From the NCBI GenBank assembly GCA_947496355.1, contig CANMCO010000007.1:1-64000 (forward strand): a stretch of 64,000 nt of DNA, written 5' to 3'. Origin of the DNA: an uncultured Aquimarina sp. Its GTDB lineage: Bacteria; Bacteroidota; Bacteroidia; Flavobacteriales; Flavobacteriaceae. Both the position numbers and the translations under genes were made by a program. Shown here in pieces: positions 11,401-19,682 of this stretch; within the stretch, counting starts at the first letter, position 1, and each line of letters starts with the position of its first letter. The notes below the pieces were generated by a model. It saw only the letters and a program-made list of their open reading frames with translations. It did no database searches and was not told the origin of the DNA.

Positions 11401-11800
11401 TTCTACCATTCCACTATCCACAAACGGAAAAATTGATAAGCGAGCCCTACTTCTTAATAAGGGCGAGGTACTTAAAAGCAATGTGAAGTTTGAAAAACCT
11501 AAAAACGAAATTCAAGAAAAGTTAATAAAATTATTAAGAACAGAATTGAATGAAGATACAAAAATAGGTATCCATGATAATTTTTTTGATTTAGGATTAA
11601 ACTCAATAAAACTACTCAGGTTTTTAGAATTAATTAATTCAGCGTTTGATGTTACTATTATGCCAGAAGTATTATTTGAATATCCAAGTATATACGAATT
11701 AGCTAAGGTATTTTCTGATGAAAAAGAAGAAGATAAAAGTGACAATTTCGAAAACAATGTGAAAGAGATGGATGATTTCTTTGATATGATGGTAGAATAA
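8417..11800 (+). CDS. NRPS: docking-C-A(Ser)-T
   Basis: One module of 1127 residues. Residues 1-55 look like a TubC_N (beta-hairpin) docking domain: a small helix and strand pattern ending in the Lys-rich helix NKEELIAFMK. A condensation domain follows (~70-500) with intact HHIISDG at 202-208. It must accept the beta-hydroxyacyl chain from the preceding PKS. The adenylation domain (~520-1010, YTSGTTGNPKG near 671) gives the code D-V-W-H-I-S-L-I-D-(K), one conservative change from the serine code DVWHLSLIDK, so serine is a confident call. The carrier Ser is 1063 in GLNS. The C-terminal tail (KEMDDFFDMMVE) is acidic and resembles the tail of the NRPS at 1-3579; each lies just before a PKS. The next gene starts 17 bases on. 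Together with the next module it should make a 4-amino-3,5-dihydroxypentanoyl unit. Confidence 0.95.
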   Translation: MYSLINELDENDIRLSLSEGELEISFDTPEIDEVILQKIKENKEELIAFMKQNSSLIEENITPLQKKDKYLASSAQQRLWIQLRLDGNSSTYNIPNTLELEGDICKKELIDAIEATVDRHEILRTVFIEENDILYQKVLDRRNLDFKVDYHNFTRVKRAEEAVKEYISEDSFITFNLEKGPLMRVTLFKISETKWALYFNMHHIISDGWSMHILEKDIKAFYTAFLNNVTPKLPVLKIHYKDYSAWQLEQIVSPKFEEHKRYWLQKLDREWTYLDLPFRKKNKGIKSNVGEALRTYISSENTKKLKLFTQENKGSVFISLLSICKVLLNRYTSQKDIIIGTAVDGRDHSDLEGQIGFYVNTLILRNTIEPSHSFDSIHKDIKESTLSAFNHKLFPFDKLLEYLSIERDVSRNSIFDVFINYNSNSINSTNEVVDDKIEFLGDSLAKFDLSIIFEEVGENILFHISYNTSIYDRWMMEEFMELFKQLLSSVLECPDKPINEIDLLSKEKKNKLQYKFNNTQVSFDLEKTILDHFNENVKNNPNTIALIFEDENLTYLELDKKATQLSKFLMRKGIEPGNFIPICINRSFEMIIGILGILKSGACYVPIEPSYPKDRINHILKETEAKLILSKKSVEFELQKTERVDIDDFQDEELIVNDIEIASEDLAYMIYTSGTTGNPKGVMNNHKGVINRLLWQKSYLTLDASDIFLLKTPFTFDVSVWEIFLPLLCGSKLVIASPDGHKNPFYLKDIIKKEKVSLVHFVPSMLGVYMQSVKENSFDSIRNLICSGEELPIEFVEEFRKSNKKSKIHNLYGPTEAAIDVTAIDLTESSLDHLGVSIGRPIANTEIYIVDEFNTLLPMGVIGEIVIGGIQVAEGYFKKEQLTSDKFIPNPFSGLGKVYKTGDLGMWLNDGYIYYKGRKDNQVKIRGNRIELREVEQAILALDEVDQVVVLADDTSNEKILTAYLVAKGISLDHLKGFLRNKLPIFMIPEIFYVVSTIPLSTNGKIDKRALLLNKGEVLKSNVKFEKPKNEIQEKLIKLLRTELNEDTKIGIHDNFFDLGLNSIKLLRFLELINSAFDVTIMPEVLFEYPSIYELAKVFSDEKEEDKSDNFENNVKEMDDFFDMMVE

Positions 11801-11817
11801 TTATAACACGTACTACA

Positions 11818-14800
11818 ATGGGAAAAAAAGATATAGCAATTATAGGGCTTGCAGGACGATTTCATGGATCTGAGGATATCAAGGAGTTTTGGGAAAACTT
11901 GGCTGGTTCAAAAGAATTACTTCAGTTTTTTACTAAGGAGGAACTATTGGAACTTGGTGTTGATAAATCCATTGCCAATAATCCAAAATTTGTGCCAGTA
12001 GATTCTGTTATAGAGAATGCAGAAAGTTTTGACTTTTCGTTTTTTGGATATACAAGAGATGAAGCCAATTTAATGGATCCGCAAATTAGAATTATGCATG
12101 AACTTGTATGGACTGCCTTAGAAGATGCAGGTTGTGATCCACACAGTTATTTAGAAAATATAGGTTTGTTCTTGTCGGCCTCAAATAACTTAAGATGGGT
12201 TGCCCATGCATTAACCCAAAAAAGTGACGTAAATCCTTTTTTTATTTCACAAATAGCTAATAAAGATTTTTTAAGTTCATTAATATCATATTCCTTAGAT
12301 CTAAAAGGACCAAGTTATCTTACTTCTACAGCTTGTTCAAGTTCATTAACTTCTGTGCATTTGGCATGTAGAAGTTTATTGATGAGAGAGTGTTCAATAG
12401 CTATTGCAGGAGGGATTAGTATAAACTGTAAAGAAGATATAGGTTATTTTCATAAAGAAGGAATGATAGAATCTGTTGATGGTCATTGTAAGCCATTTGA
12501 CAAGGATTCTACGGGTACAGTAGGGGGAAATGGAGGTGCAGTAGTAGTTTTTAAAAGACTTGAAGATGCCATAAGAGATAATGACAATATATATGGGGTT
12601 GTTCGCTCTACAGCTGCAAATAATGACGGTAAAAGAAAAGTAGGGTATACGGCTCCTAGTATTAAAGGACAGGCAGAGTGTATTAATCTGGCGCATAAAA
12701 TTGCAAATGTTACTCCAGAATCTATTTCATATATCGAAACCCATGGAACAGGTACTAAATTGGGTGATCCTATAGAAATTTCTGCTTTGAACAATGTCTT
12801 TAATAGCACTACACATAAATGTGCTATAGGATCCGTAAAATCTAATATAGGTCATCTGGATGCAGCTGCTGGTATTGCTGGTTTTATTAAAACTTGTCTT
12901 TCTCTTAAGAATAGAAAAATACCTGCTTCATTACACTTTAAGGAATCTAATCCTAATATAAGCTTTAAATCTGGGCCGTTTCATGTAAATAACAAACTTG
13001 TAGATTGGAATACTAATGATGATACTCCCCTAAGAGCAGGAGTTAGTAGTTTTGGTATAGGAGGGACTAATGTGCATGTAGTTATGGAAGAATTTTTGTC
13101 GAATAAAAAGACTCAAAATGATAACCTAAGATCTACCCGTTTATTACCTATTTCAGGAAAAACACCTTATGTTCTAGATAAGAATAAGAAAGATGTAGAA
13201 GAATTTATCAAAGAAATTGATCAAAATCAGCTTTCAAATTTATCATATACTCTTATTAATGGCCGTAGACATTTTGATTATCGCAATTACTTGACCTGTC
13301 AAAACAATCAGGAAAGATTAGAAGTTACTAGTGATTATAAAACAATAGTTAAGAAAGATATTAATAATGTTGTTTTTCTATTTCCTGGTCAAGGAAGTCA
13401 ATATTTCGAAATGGCGAAAGGGCTTTATGAAGAAGAACCATTTTTTAGATCAATGCTTGATAAAGGTTTTGAGCAATTAGAGGGTCTAACGGGTACAGAT
13501 TTTAAATTGATTATTGGTTTTAAGAAAAACCAAATACCTGATGAAACATTGATTCATAAAACACTATATACTCAACCTTTAGTCTTTTTGATAGAGTATA
13601 GTTTAGCATCCTATTTAATGTACTTAGGGGTTCAGCCCACCTATATGATTGGACATAGCTTAGGAGAGTATGTAGCTGCAACAATAGCTGGAGTATTTTC
13701 TTTTGAAAAGGCTATTGAGATTATTGTAAAACGTGCAGAACTTATGAATAAAGTCCCTCAAGGCACAATGGTTTCGGTTGGGATATCTGCAGAAAAAATA
13801 CGTAGTCTGATTGATAAAGATATTTCGATTGCCGCAATCAATTCTTCAGATTCTTGTGTGATTTCAGGTCAGGATGAAAGTATAAGTAAATGTATTAAGG
13901 ACCTTGATGAAAAAGATATAAATTATAAGATATTAAAAACCTCACATGCATTTCATTCTAATATGATGGATGATATTTTACTTGAGTATCAAGAGTTTTT
14001 AAAGAGCTTTAAATTTTCAGAACCAGTTTTAGACTTTATCTCAAACTTAACAGGTCAACCAATAAAAAGTGAAGAAGCTACTTCAGTAAAATATTGGGTT
14101 AAACATTTAAGAGAAACAGTAAATTTTTCTAAAGGATTAGAGTATTTAAATAAAAAAGAAAACAACATTTTTATAGAAATAGGTTCAGGAAAAACACTGA
14201 TACCTTATGCTAAACAAAAAAAGAATATTAGAGGTCAAGAAACATTAAATCTGTTAAAATCACCTAAAGAAGATGTAAACGATACTTTTTATTTCACAAA
14301 TGTGATAGGAAAGTTATGGAGCTATGGTTTAAATTTAGATTGGGATAAATACTTCGAAAATGAAAATGTAAACAAAATTTCAGCACCAACTTATAACTTT
14401 GACCATACTTCATTAGATTATAAAGTGGATCCATATTCAGGAATAGGAGCCCTTTTCGGACAAGAAGCAAGTTCCTATGATAATTGGTTTTACACTAAGA
14501 ACTGGAAAAAATCATCTGTAAAACAAATTACGGAGAATATAAACAAAGGGTTTATTGTTTTTTCAAATGATAAAAAATTCAATTTATCTATAAAGTCAGA
14601 GTTAGAAAATCAAGGAGAAACATGTATAGATGTTTTGCAAGGAGACTCTTTTAAAAAAGTTGGAAACTCGTCTTACCAAATTAAAGATGATCTGAAAAAA
14701 CTATTTATAGCAATCAAAGAACAAGAGATTTGTTTGAACAATATTATTTTAAAATTTTCTTTTGTTGATGACTTATCTAAATTACAAGATTACTTTATTT

Positions 14801-16206
14801 ACTTCTTAAATGTTTGCAGAGAAATAATTGCATATTATCCAGATCAACAAAAGAAAATAACACTTATTTCTGATTATAATAACGAAGTGCTAGGAGGGGA
14901 AAAGATTAACGTTTCTGCATCCACAATTAGTACCCTATTCAAAATATTAGCGCAAGAGAACCCTATCGTATCATTTTCACAATTGGATATTAATGAATCA
15001 GATCGTTCAGAGGATTTATTGCAGAGTGTAATAAAGGATATTAAATATAATTTTAAAGATCAGAATATAGCTTATAGAAATAAGTACAGATGGGTAGAGT
15101 TTTATGATAGTATCGAGCTACCTAAAAATAATACGATTACCATAACGAATGAAAAAACATACCTTATAACTGGTGGTTTGGGACATCTAGGGTATACTAT
15201 TGCATCCTACCTGGGAGCAAATTATAATGCTACAATAATATTAACTGGTAGATCTGAACTTCCTATAGAAGATACTTGGGAAGCATATCTTTCTAATGAA
15301 GATTCAAAAAGCAGTTTAGTAAACAAAATAAAAAGATTTAAAAAGTTAAAGGAACAAGGTTTAAAGGTTCATTATTATAGAATGGATGTATCAAGTTTAC
15401 AGGAAATGCAATCGGTAGTTAGTAGTATTGAAAATAATCTAGGTAAAATTTCAGGAATTGTTCACGCTGCAGGAGTAATTGATAATCATTCTTTTAAACC
15501 AGTAGGGGATATAGATATTCAAAATATTGAAACTCATTTTAATCCTAAAATACATGGTACGCTAAACCTATATAATGCCTTTAAAAACAGTAATCTGGAT
15601 TTTGTTTGGATCAGCTCAAGCCTTTCATCAATATTAGGGGGATTGACTTATGGTTCTTATGCTGCAGCAAATAAGTTTATAGATGCATTTATAGAGAATA
15701 ATAGAGAGGAGTTGCAAAATTGGAGAGTTGTTAATCTAGATGGTTTAGGTCAAGGAGCAATTCAGGATCACGAATTAATAAACATATTTGAGGATACTTT
15801 AAGCCTTGAAAACTGTCACCAGTCAATTATTAGCTTAAATGATCCAAATAAATTTGAATTTAAAAAGGAAATAATACCGGAAAAAGAAGAAAAAAAGATC
15901 TTTTTAGAAAAAGAGAATTATGATCCTCCTAGTACAGAAACTGAAAAGGTTTTATGCGAATTATGGCAATCATTTTTTGGATACGAAAGTATAAGTATTA
16001 CAGATAGTTTCTTTGATTTAGGAGGAGATTCTCTAAAAGCGATGACACTGGTAAAAAGAATACAAGGTAGGTTTGAATTAGAAATCAACTTATTGGATTT
16101 CTTTGGAAAGCCAACCATAAAAGAACTAGCCAAAGACATAGATGTCGCAAAAAATATTTTTAAGCTTAATAAACAGTCGGTCAAAAAGAATAAAATTACT
16201 ATATAA
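11818..16206 (+). CDS. Type I PKS module: KS-AT(malonyl)-KR-ACP (second copy)
   Basis: 1462 residues, same architecture as the PKS at 3591 and very similar throughout, so the two probably arose by duplication. Ketosynthase Cys173 sits in TACSSS, with THGTGTK and NIGHLD histidine motifs. The acyltransferase has Ser614 in GHSLG and a HAFH motif, both pointing to malonyl-CoA. The ketoreductase has GGLGHLG at 1119-1125 and Tyr1281/Asn1285. The carrier Ser is about 1405 in GGDS. No dehydratase, so a beta-hydroxyl should remain. The LDD motif of B-type ketoreductases is missing (HAAGVIDNHS instead) and no Trp of the A-type is seen, so the alcohol stereochemistry cannot be called. The basic C-terminus ends KKNKITI. 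Its stop overlaps the next start by one base (TAATG), suggesting translational coupling. Confidence 0.95.
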   Translation: MGKKDIAIIGLAGRFHGSEDIKEFWENLAGSKELLQFFTKEELLELGVDKSIANNPKFVPVDSVIENAESFDFSFFGYTRDEANLMDPQIRIMHELVWTALEDAGCDPHSYLENIGLFLSASNNLRWVAHALTQKSDVNPFFISQIANKDFLSSLISYSLDLKGPSYLTSTACSSSLTSVHLACRSLLMRECSIAIAGGISINCKEDIGYFHKEGMIESVDGHCKPFDKDSTGTVGGNGGAVVVFKRLEDAIRDNDNIYGVVRSTAANNDGKRKVGYTAPSIKGQAECINLAHKIANVTPESISYIETHGTGTKLGDPIEISALNNVFNSTTHKCAIGSVKSNIGHLDAAAGIAGFIKTCLSLKNRKIPASLHFKESNPNISFKSGPFHVNNKLVDWNTNDDTPLRAGVSSFGIGGTNVHVVMEEFLSNKKTQNDNLRSTRLLPISGKTPYVLDKNKKDVEEFIKEIDQNQLSNLSYTLINGRRHFDYRNYLTCQNNQERLEVTSDYKTIVKKDINNVVFLFPGQGSQYFEMAKGLYEEEPFFRSMLDKGFEQLEGLTGTDFKLIIGFKKNQIPDETLIHKTLYTQPLVFLIEYSLASYLMYLGVQPTYMIGHSLGEYVAATIAGVFSFEKAIEIIVKRAELMNKVPQGTMVSVGISAEKIRSLIDKDISIAAINSSDSCVISGQDESISKCIKDLDEKDINYKILKTSHAFHSNMMDDILLEYQEFLKSFKFSEPVLDFISNLTGQPIKSEEATSVKYWVKHLRETVNFSKGLEYLNKKENNIFIEIGSGKTLIPYAKQKKNIRGQETLNLLKSPKEDVNDTFYFTNVIGKLWSYGLNLDWDKYFENENVNKISAPTYNFDHTSLDYKVDPYSGIGALFGQEASSYDNWFYTKNWKKSSVKQITENINKGFIVFSNDKKFNLSIKSELENQGETCIDVLQGDSFKKVGNSSYQIKDDLKKLFIAIKEQEICLNNIILKFSFVDDLSKLQDYFIYFLNVCREIIAYYPDQQKKITLISDYNNEVLGGEKINVSASTISTLFKILAQENPIVSFSQLDINESDRSEDLLQSVIKDIKYNFKDQNIAYRNKYRWVEFYDSIELPKNNTITITNEKTYLITGGLGHLGYTIASYLGANYNATIILTGRSELPIEDTWEAYLSNEDSKSSLVNKIKRFKKLKEQGLKVHYYRMDVSSLQEMQSVVSSIENNLGKISGIVHAAGVIDNHSFKPVGDIDIQNIETHFNPKIHGTLNLYNAFKNSNLDFVWISSSLSSILGGLTYGSYAAANKFIDAFIENNREELQNWRVVNLDGLGQGAIQDHELINIFEDTLSLENCHQSIISLNDPNKFEFKKEIIPEKEEKKIFLEKENYDPPSTETEKVLCELWQSFFGYESISITDSFFDLGGDSLKAMTLVKRIQGRFELEINLLDFFGKPTIKELAKDIDVAKNIFKLNKQSVKKNKITI

Positions 16207-19200
16207 TGGAAAAGCTAATAAAAAGACTCATAAAGGAAGATATAGGTATTTCAATTAATAGTAAAAATGAATTAGAATTAAGTTATGATAGTGATTATAT
16301 AGATGGTAATCTATTAGAAGAAATAACAAAGCATAAACAAGAATTAATACAGTATTTAAGAAGGTTTCATAATAAAACTCCACACAAAATATCACAAGTT
16401 GTAGAGAAAACTAAATACAAAGCATCTTTAGGGCAAAAAAGAATATGGATGTTAAGCCAATTTAAAGAAGGGTCTGTTGCTTATAATCTTTCTAATCTAA
16501 GAGATATTGGACATTTTGAAATAACAAAATTTAAAAAAGCACTAGATTACTTAATTCATCGTCATGAGATATTGAGAACGGTTTTTAAAATAGAAGAAGA
16601 TGGAGAATTATATCAGTATATATCAAAAGTACATCCAGTAGATTCTTTTTTTGAATATAAAGATTACAGAGATAAATCTAATGAGCAAATAAAAGAGGAG
16701 ATCAAGCAATATGCAAAAATACCATTTGATTTAGCACAAGGGCCATTATTCAAAGTATATATTTTTCAGACAGACTCAGATAGATATATGATGTATTATA
16801 ATATGCATCATATAATTAGTGATGGATGGTCGCTAGAAGTAATACAAAAAGATTTGATGTTTTTTTATGAAGCTTTAGTGGCAGGCACAGAAATAAACAA
16901 AGAAAAATTATCAATACAATATAAAGATTATTCTTCATGGCAATTAGAATCAATTGAAAACGGATCCTTTGATAAGGAAAAAAAATATTGGACAGAACAC
17001 CTTAAAGGAGATTTCCCTTTACTAAATCTATCCTCCAATACAAAAAGGCCTGAAATAAAAACTTTTAATGGGAAAAAGCTGCAAACAATAATAAATATTG
17101 AAGCTACAAATGAAATAAAGAGTTTTGTAAATAAATATAGAGGGAGTATATATTCATTTTTGTTAACAACTTGGAATATATTGCTATACAAGTACACAGG
17201 AGAAAAAGAGTTTATTGTAGGAGTACCAGTTGCAGGAAGAGGTATAGAAGAATTAGAAAACCAAATAGGGTTTTATGTCAATACAATTCCATTAAAAAAT
17301 AACATTAACTCTGAAGATACTTTTCTTGAAACGTTTAAGAGAATTAGTGAAAATATGCTCGAGGGGATTTCAAATCAAATGTATCCATTAGATAGAATTA
17401 TTGAAGATCTAGGAGTAAATAAGGATGTGAGTAGAAACCCTTTATTCGATATACTACTTACTTATCAAAGCATTAGGAAAATGAAGCTTGAATCCAGCCA
17501 GGAAAAAGCTTTGGAGAATATGAAGCTTGATAAAACAACAACTAAGGCTAAATTAGATTTAGACATTGATTTTCTGGAACATCAAAATTATATAACTTTT
17601 GAAGTAACATACAATACAGATATTTTTCAAGAAGGATTTGTGAGGAAGTTAATATCGCATTTTAAACAGTTAATAGATTCTATTCTAAAAACTCCTGATT
17701 CAGATATAAAAAAGATCGATTTTTTATCAAGTGAAGAAAAAATACATCAATTAAAAGAGCTTAATAATACACAAAAACAGTTTGATTTAGATAAAACAAT
17801 AGTAGAGGTATTTAGGGAACAAGTAAACAAAACACCTAATGCTATAGCTATCTCTTTTAAAAATGAGTCAATAACCTTTAAAGAGTTAGATAGAAAATCA
17901 AATTACTTGGCTCATGAACTTATAAGAAAAGGAGTAGAAAAAGAAGATTTAGTTCCAATTTGTATCGATAAAAATATAGAAATGGTGATAGGGATTTTAG
18001 CTGTTTTAAAAAGCGGAGGAGCTTATGTTCCTGTAGATCCTAATTACCCTAAGGAACGCCTCGATTTTATTATAGAAGATACAAATTCTAGTTTTATATT
18101 ATCCTCTTCAAATTTTAAGAGCATTGTTGGAAGATATGATTCTAAAAATATAATATACCTAGATGAAAAGCTGGAAATAGTACCTGAAGACAATTGGGAT
18201 TCTCCAAAAACCGAATTTTCGACAAATAATTTGGCGTATGTTATTTATACTTCAGGAAGTACAGGAAAACCAAAAGGAGTAAAAATTGAGCATAAATCTT
18301 TGATGAATTTTTTATTTAGCATGAGTGACTACTTCACTTTTAATCAGAATCTAAAGTTTTTAAGCCTTACGACTTTTACATTTGATATTTCTATACTAGA
18401 GCTTTTATCTCCGTTACTTTCAGGAGGAAAATTGATTTTGGTTGGAGATAAAGAATCTAAGGACCCAGAACAAATTATAGATATTATAAATACAACTAAA
18501 CCTAATTGTATTCAAGCAACACCATCAAGGTGGCAAATGTTAATGACTAGTGGATGGAATAATAATGAAAATATTACCCTGTTGTCTGGAGGTGAAAGTA
18601 TTGATTATGAGCTTAAAGAACGACTTACAGAAGTGAGCAATAAAGTTTGGAATCTATACGGACCAACAGAAACAACTATATGGTCATGTATCTCTAGGTT
18701 AGAAAAGGGAAAAAAAATAAACATAGGAAAACCTATTGCCAATACCGATGTATACATATTAGATGAGCATTTATCTTTAATCCCTCAAGGGATGGTTGGT
18801 CAACTATGTATTGGAGGGTTAGGATTATCTAGAGGATATTTAAATCGTCCAAATTTAACTTCAGAAAAGTTTATTCCTCACCCTTTTAAAAAAGAAGAAC
18901 ATCTTTATCTAACTGGAGATTTAGCTCGTTGGTCGCCAGATGGTACTATTGAATTTTTAGGAAGAAACGATCATCAAGTAAAAATAAATGGATATCGTAT
19001 CGAAATGGGAGAAATAGAATCTGCATTAATTGATATTGATAATATTCAACAAGCAGTAGTTTTAGCTATCAAAAATAGTGGCGTTAAGCAACTAGTGGGA
19101 TATCTTGTTAGTGAAGAAGAAATAGATCAACAGGAGATACAGAGTATCTTAATGCATAAACTTCCTGAATACATGGTTCCAAGGATCTATGTGAAACTTG

Positions 19201-19556
19201 AGAAAATGCCATTAACACATAATGATAAAATAAATCGTAAAGTTTTACCTCTTCCTGTTTTGAAACAGGATTATGTAGCCCCTTCTAATCAAATTGAAAA
19301 AGTAATTGCTGAATTATGGGGGGAAAATTTGAATATAGAAAAAATAGGGGTTAACGATAACTTTTTTAGACTAGGAGGTGATAGTCTAAAGGCCATACGA
19401 ATCAATTTAGAAATAAATAGCAAGTTTAATATTGATTTTGAGATGTCAGAATTGTTTAAGTTGACAACAATAAAAAAACTTTCCGAAGCTATTATTTCGA
19501 AACAACAAAACGAAAAAGAAACCCAAAGGCAAATTGTAGATAAGATTACAATATAA
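16206..19556 (+). CDS. NRPS: docking-C-A(Gly)-T
   Basis: 1116 residues. Residues 1-52 form a TubC_N-type docking domain. The condensation domain has intact HHIISDG from residue 201. The adenylation domain (YTSGSTGKPKG) gives the code D-I-L-Q-L-G-L-I-W-(K), the glycine code known from DhbF-type modules, read by hand alignment. The carrier Ser is 1060 in GGDS. The C-terminus IVDKITI is almost the same as that of the preceding PKS (KKNKITI). Because the next synthetase (21314) again begins with a TubC_N domain, this tail is likely its docking partner. The start ATG overlaps the PKS stop. It should add glycine to the second hydroxy-amino acid unit. Confidence 0.94.
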   Translation: MEKLIKRLIKEDIGISINSKNELELSYDSDYIDGNLLEEITKHKQELIQYLRRFHNKTPHKISQVVEKTKYKASLGQKRIWMLSQFKEGSVAYNLSNLRDIGHFEITKFKKALDYLIHRHEILRTVFKIEEDGELYQYISKVHPVDSFFEYKDYRDKSNEQIKEEIKQYAKIPFDLAQGPLFKVYIFQTDSDRYMMYYNMHHIISDGWSLEVIQKDLMFFYEALVAGTEINKEKLSIQYKDYSSWQLESIENGSFDKEKKYWTEHLKGDFPLLNLSSNTKRPEIKTFNGKKLQTIINIEATNEIKSFVNKYRGSIYSFLLTTWNILLYKYTGEKEFIVGVPVAGRGIEELENQIGFYVNTIPLKNNINSEDTFLETFKRISENMLEGISNQMYPLDRIIEDLGVNKDVSRNPLFDILLTYQSIRKMKLESSQEKALENMKLDKTTTKAKLDLDIDFLEHQNYITFEVTYNTDIFQEGFVRKLISHFKQLIDSILKTPDSDIKKIDFLSSEEKIHQLKELNNTQKQFDLDKTIVEVFREQVNKTPNAIAISFKNESITFKELDRKSNYLAHELIRKGVEKEDLVPICIDKNIEMVIGILAVLKSGGAYVPVDPNYPKERLDFIIEDTNSSFILSSSNFKSIVGRYDSKNIIYLDEKLEIVPEDNWDSPKTEFSTNNLAYVIYTSGSTGKPKGVKIEHKSLMNFLFSMSDYFTFNQNLKFLSLTTFTFDISILELLSPLLSGGKLILVGDKESKDPEQIIDIINTTKPNCIQATPSRWQMLMTSGWNNNENITLLSGGESIDYELKERLTEVSNKVWNLYGPTETTIWSCISRLEKGKKINIGKPIANTDVYILDEHLSLIPQGMVGQLCIGGLGLSRGYLNRPNLTSEKFIPHPFKKEEHLYLTGDLARWSPDGTIEFLGRNDHQVKINGYRIEMGEIESALIDIDNIQQAVVLAIKNSGVKQLVGYLVSEEEIDQQEIQSILMHKLPEYMVPRIYVKLEKMPLTHNDKINRKVLPLPVLKQDYVAPSNQIEKVIAELWGENLNIEKIGVNDNFFRLGGDSLKAIRINLEINSKFNIDFEMSELFKLTTIKKLSEAIISKQQNEKETQRQIVDKITI

Positions 19557-19615
19557 CCTTCCATTTATTTTATATAAAAATCATTTTTCGATTTCTCACA
19601 AATCAATAACCTATG

Positions 19616-19645
19616 GTTTATAGGGTGGTATGCTATTCTATAAAC
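19616..19645. repeat. Inverted repeat in leader of the hydroxylase gene
   Basis: GTTTATAG at 19616-19623 faces CTATAAAC at 19638-19645, perfect over 8 bp with a 14-base loop, and lies 37 bases before the start of the CmlA-like gene. The 126-base gap 19557-19682 around it has no ORF. It could be a weak terminator, an RNA leader structure or an operator; no T-run follows. Confidence 0.4.
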
Positions 19646-19682
19646 TCAAATAATAATCAGTATAAAAATAAAATTATCAGTT

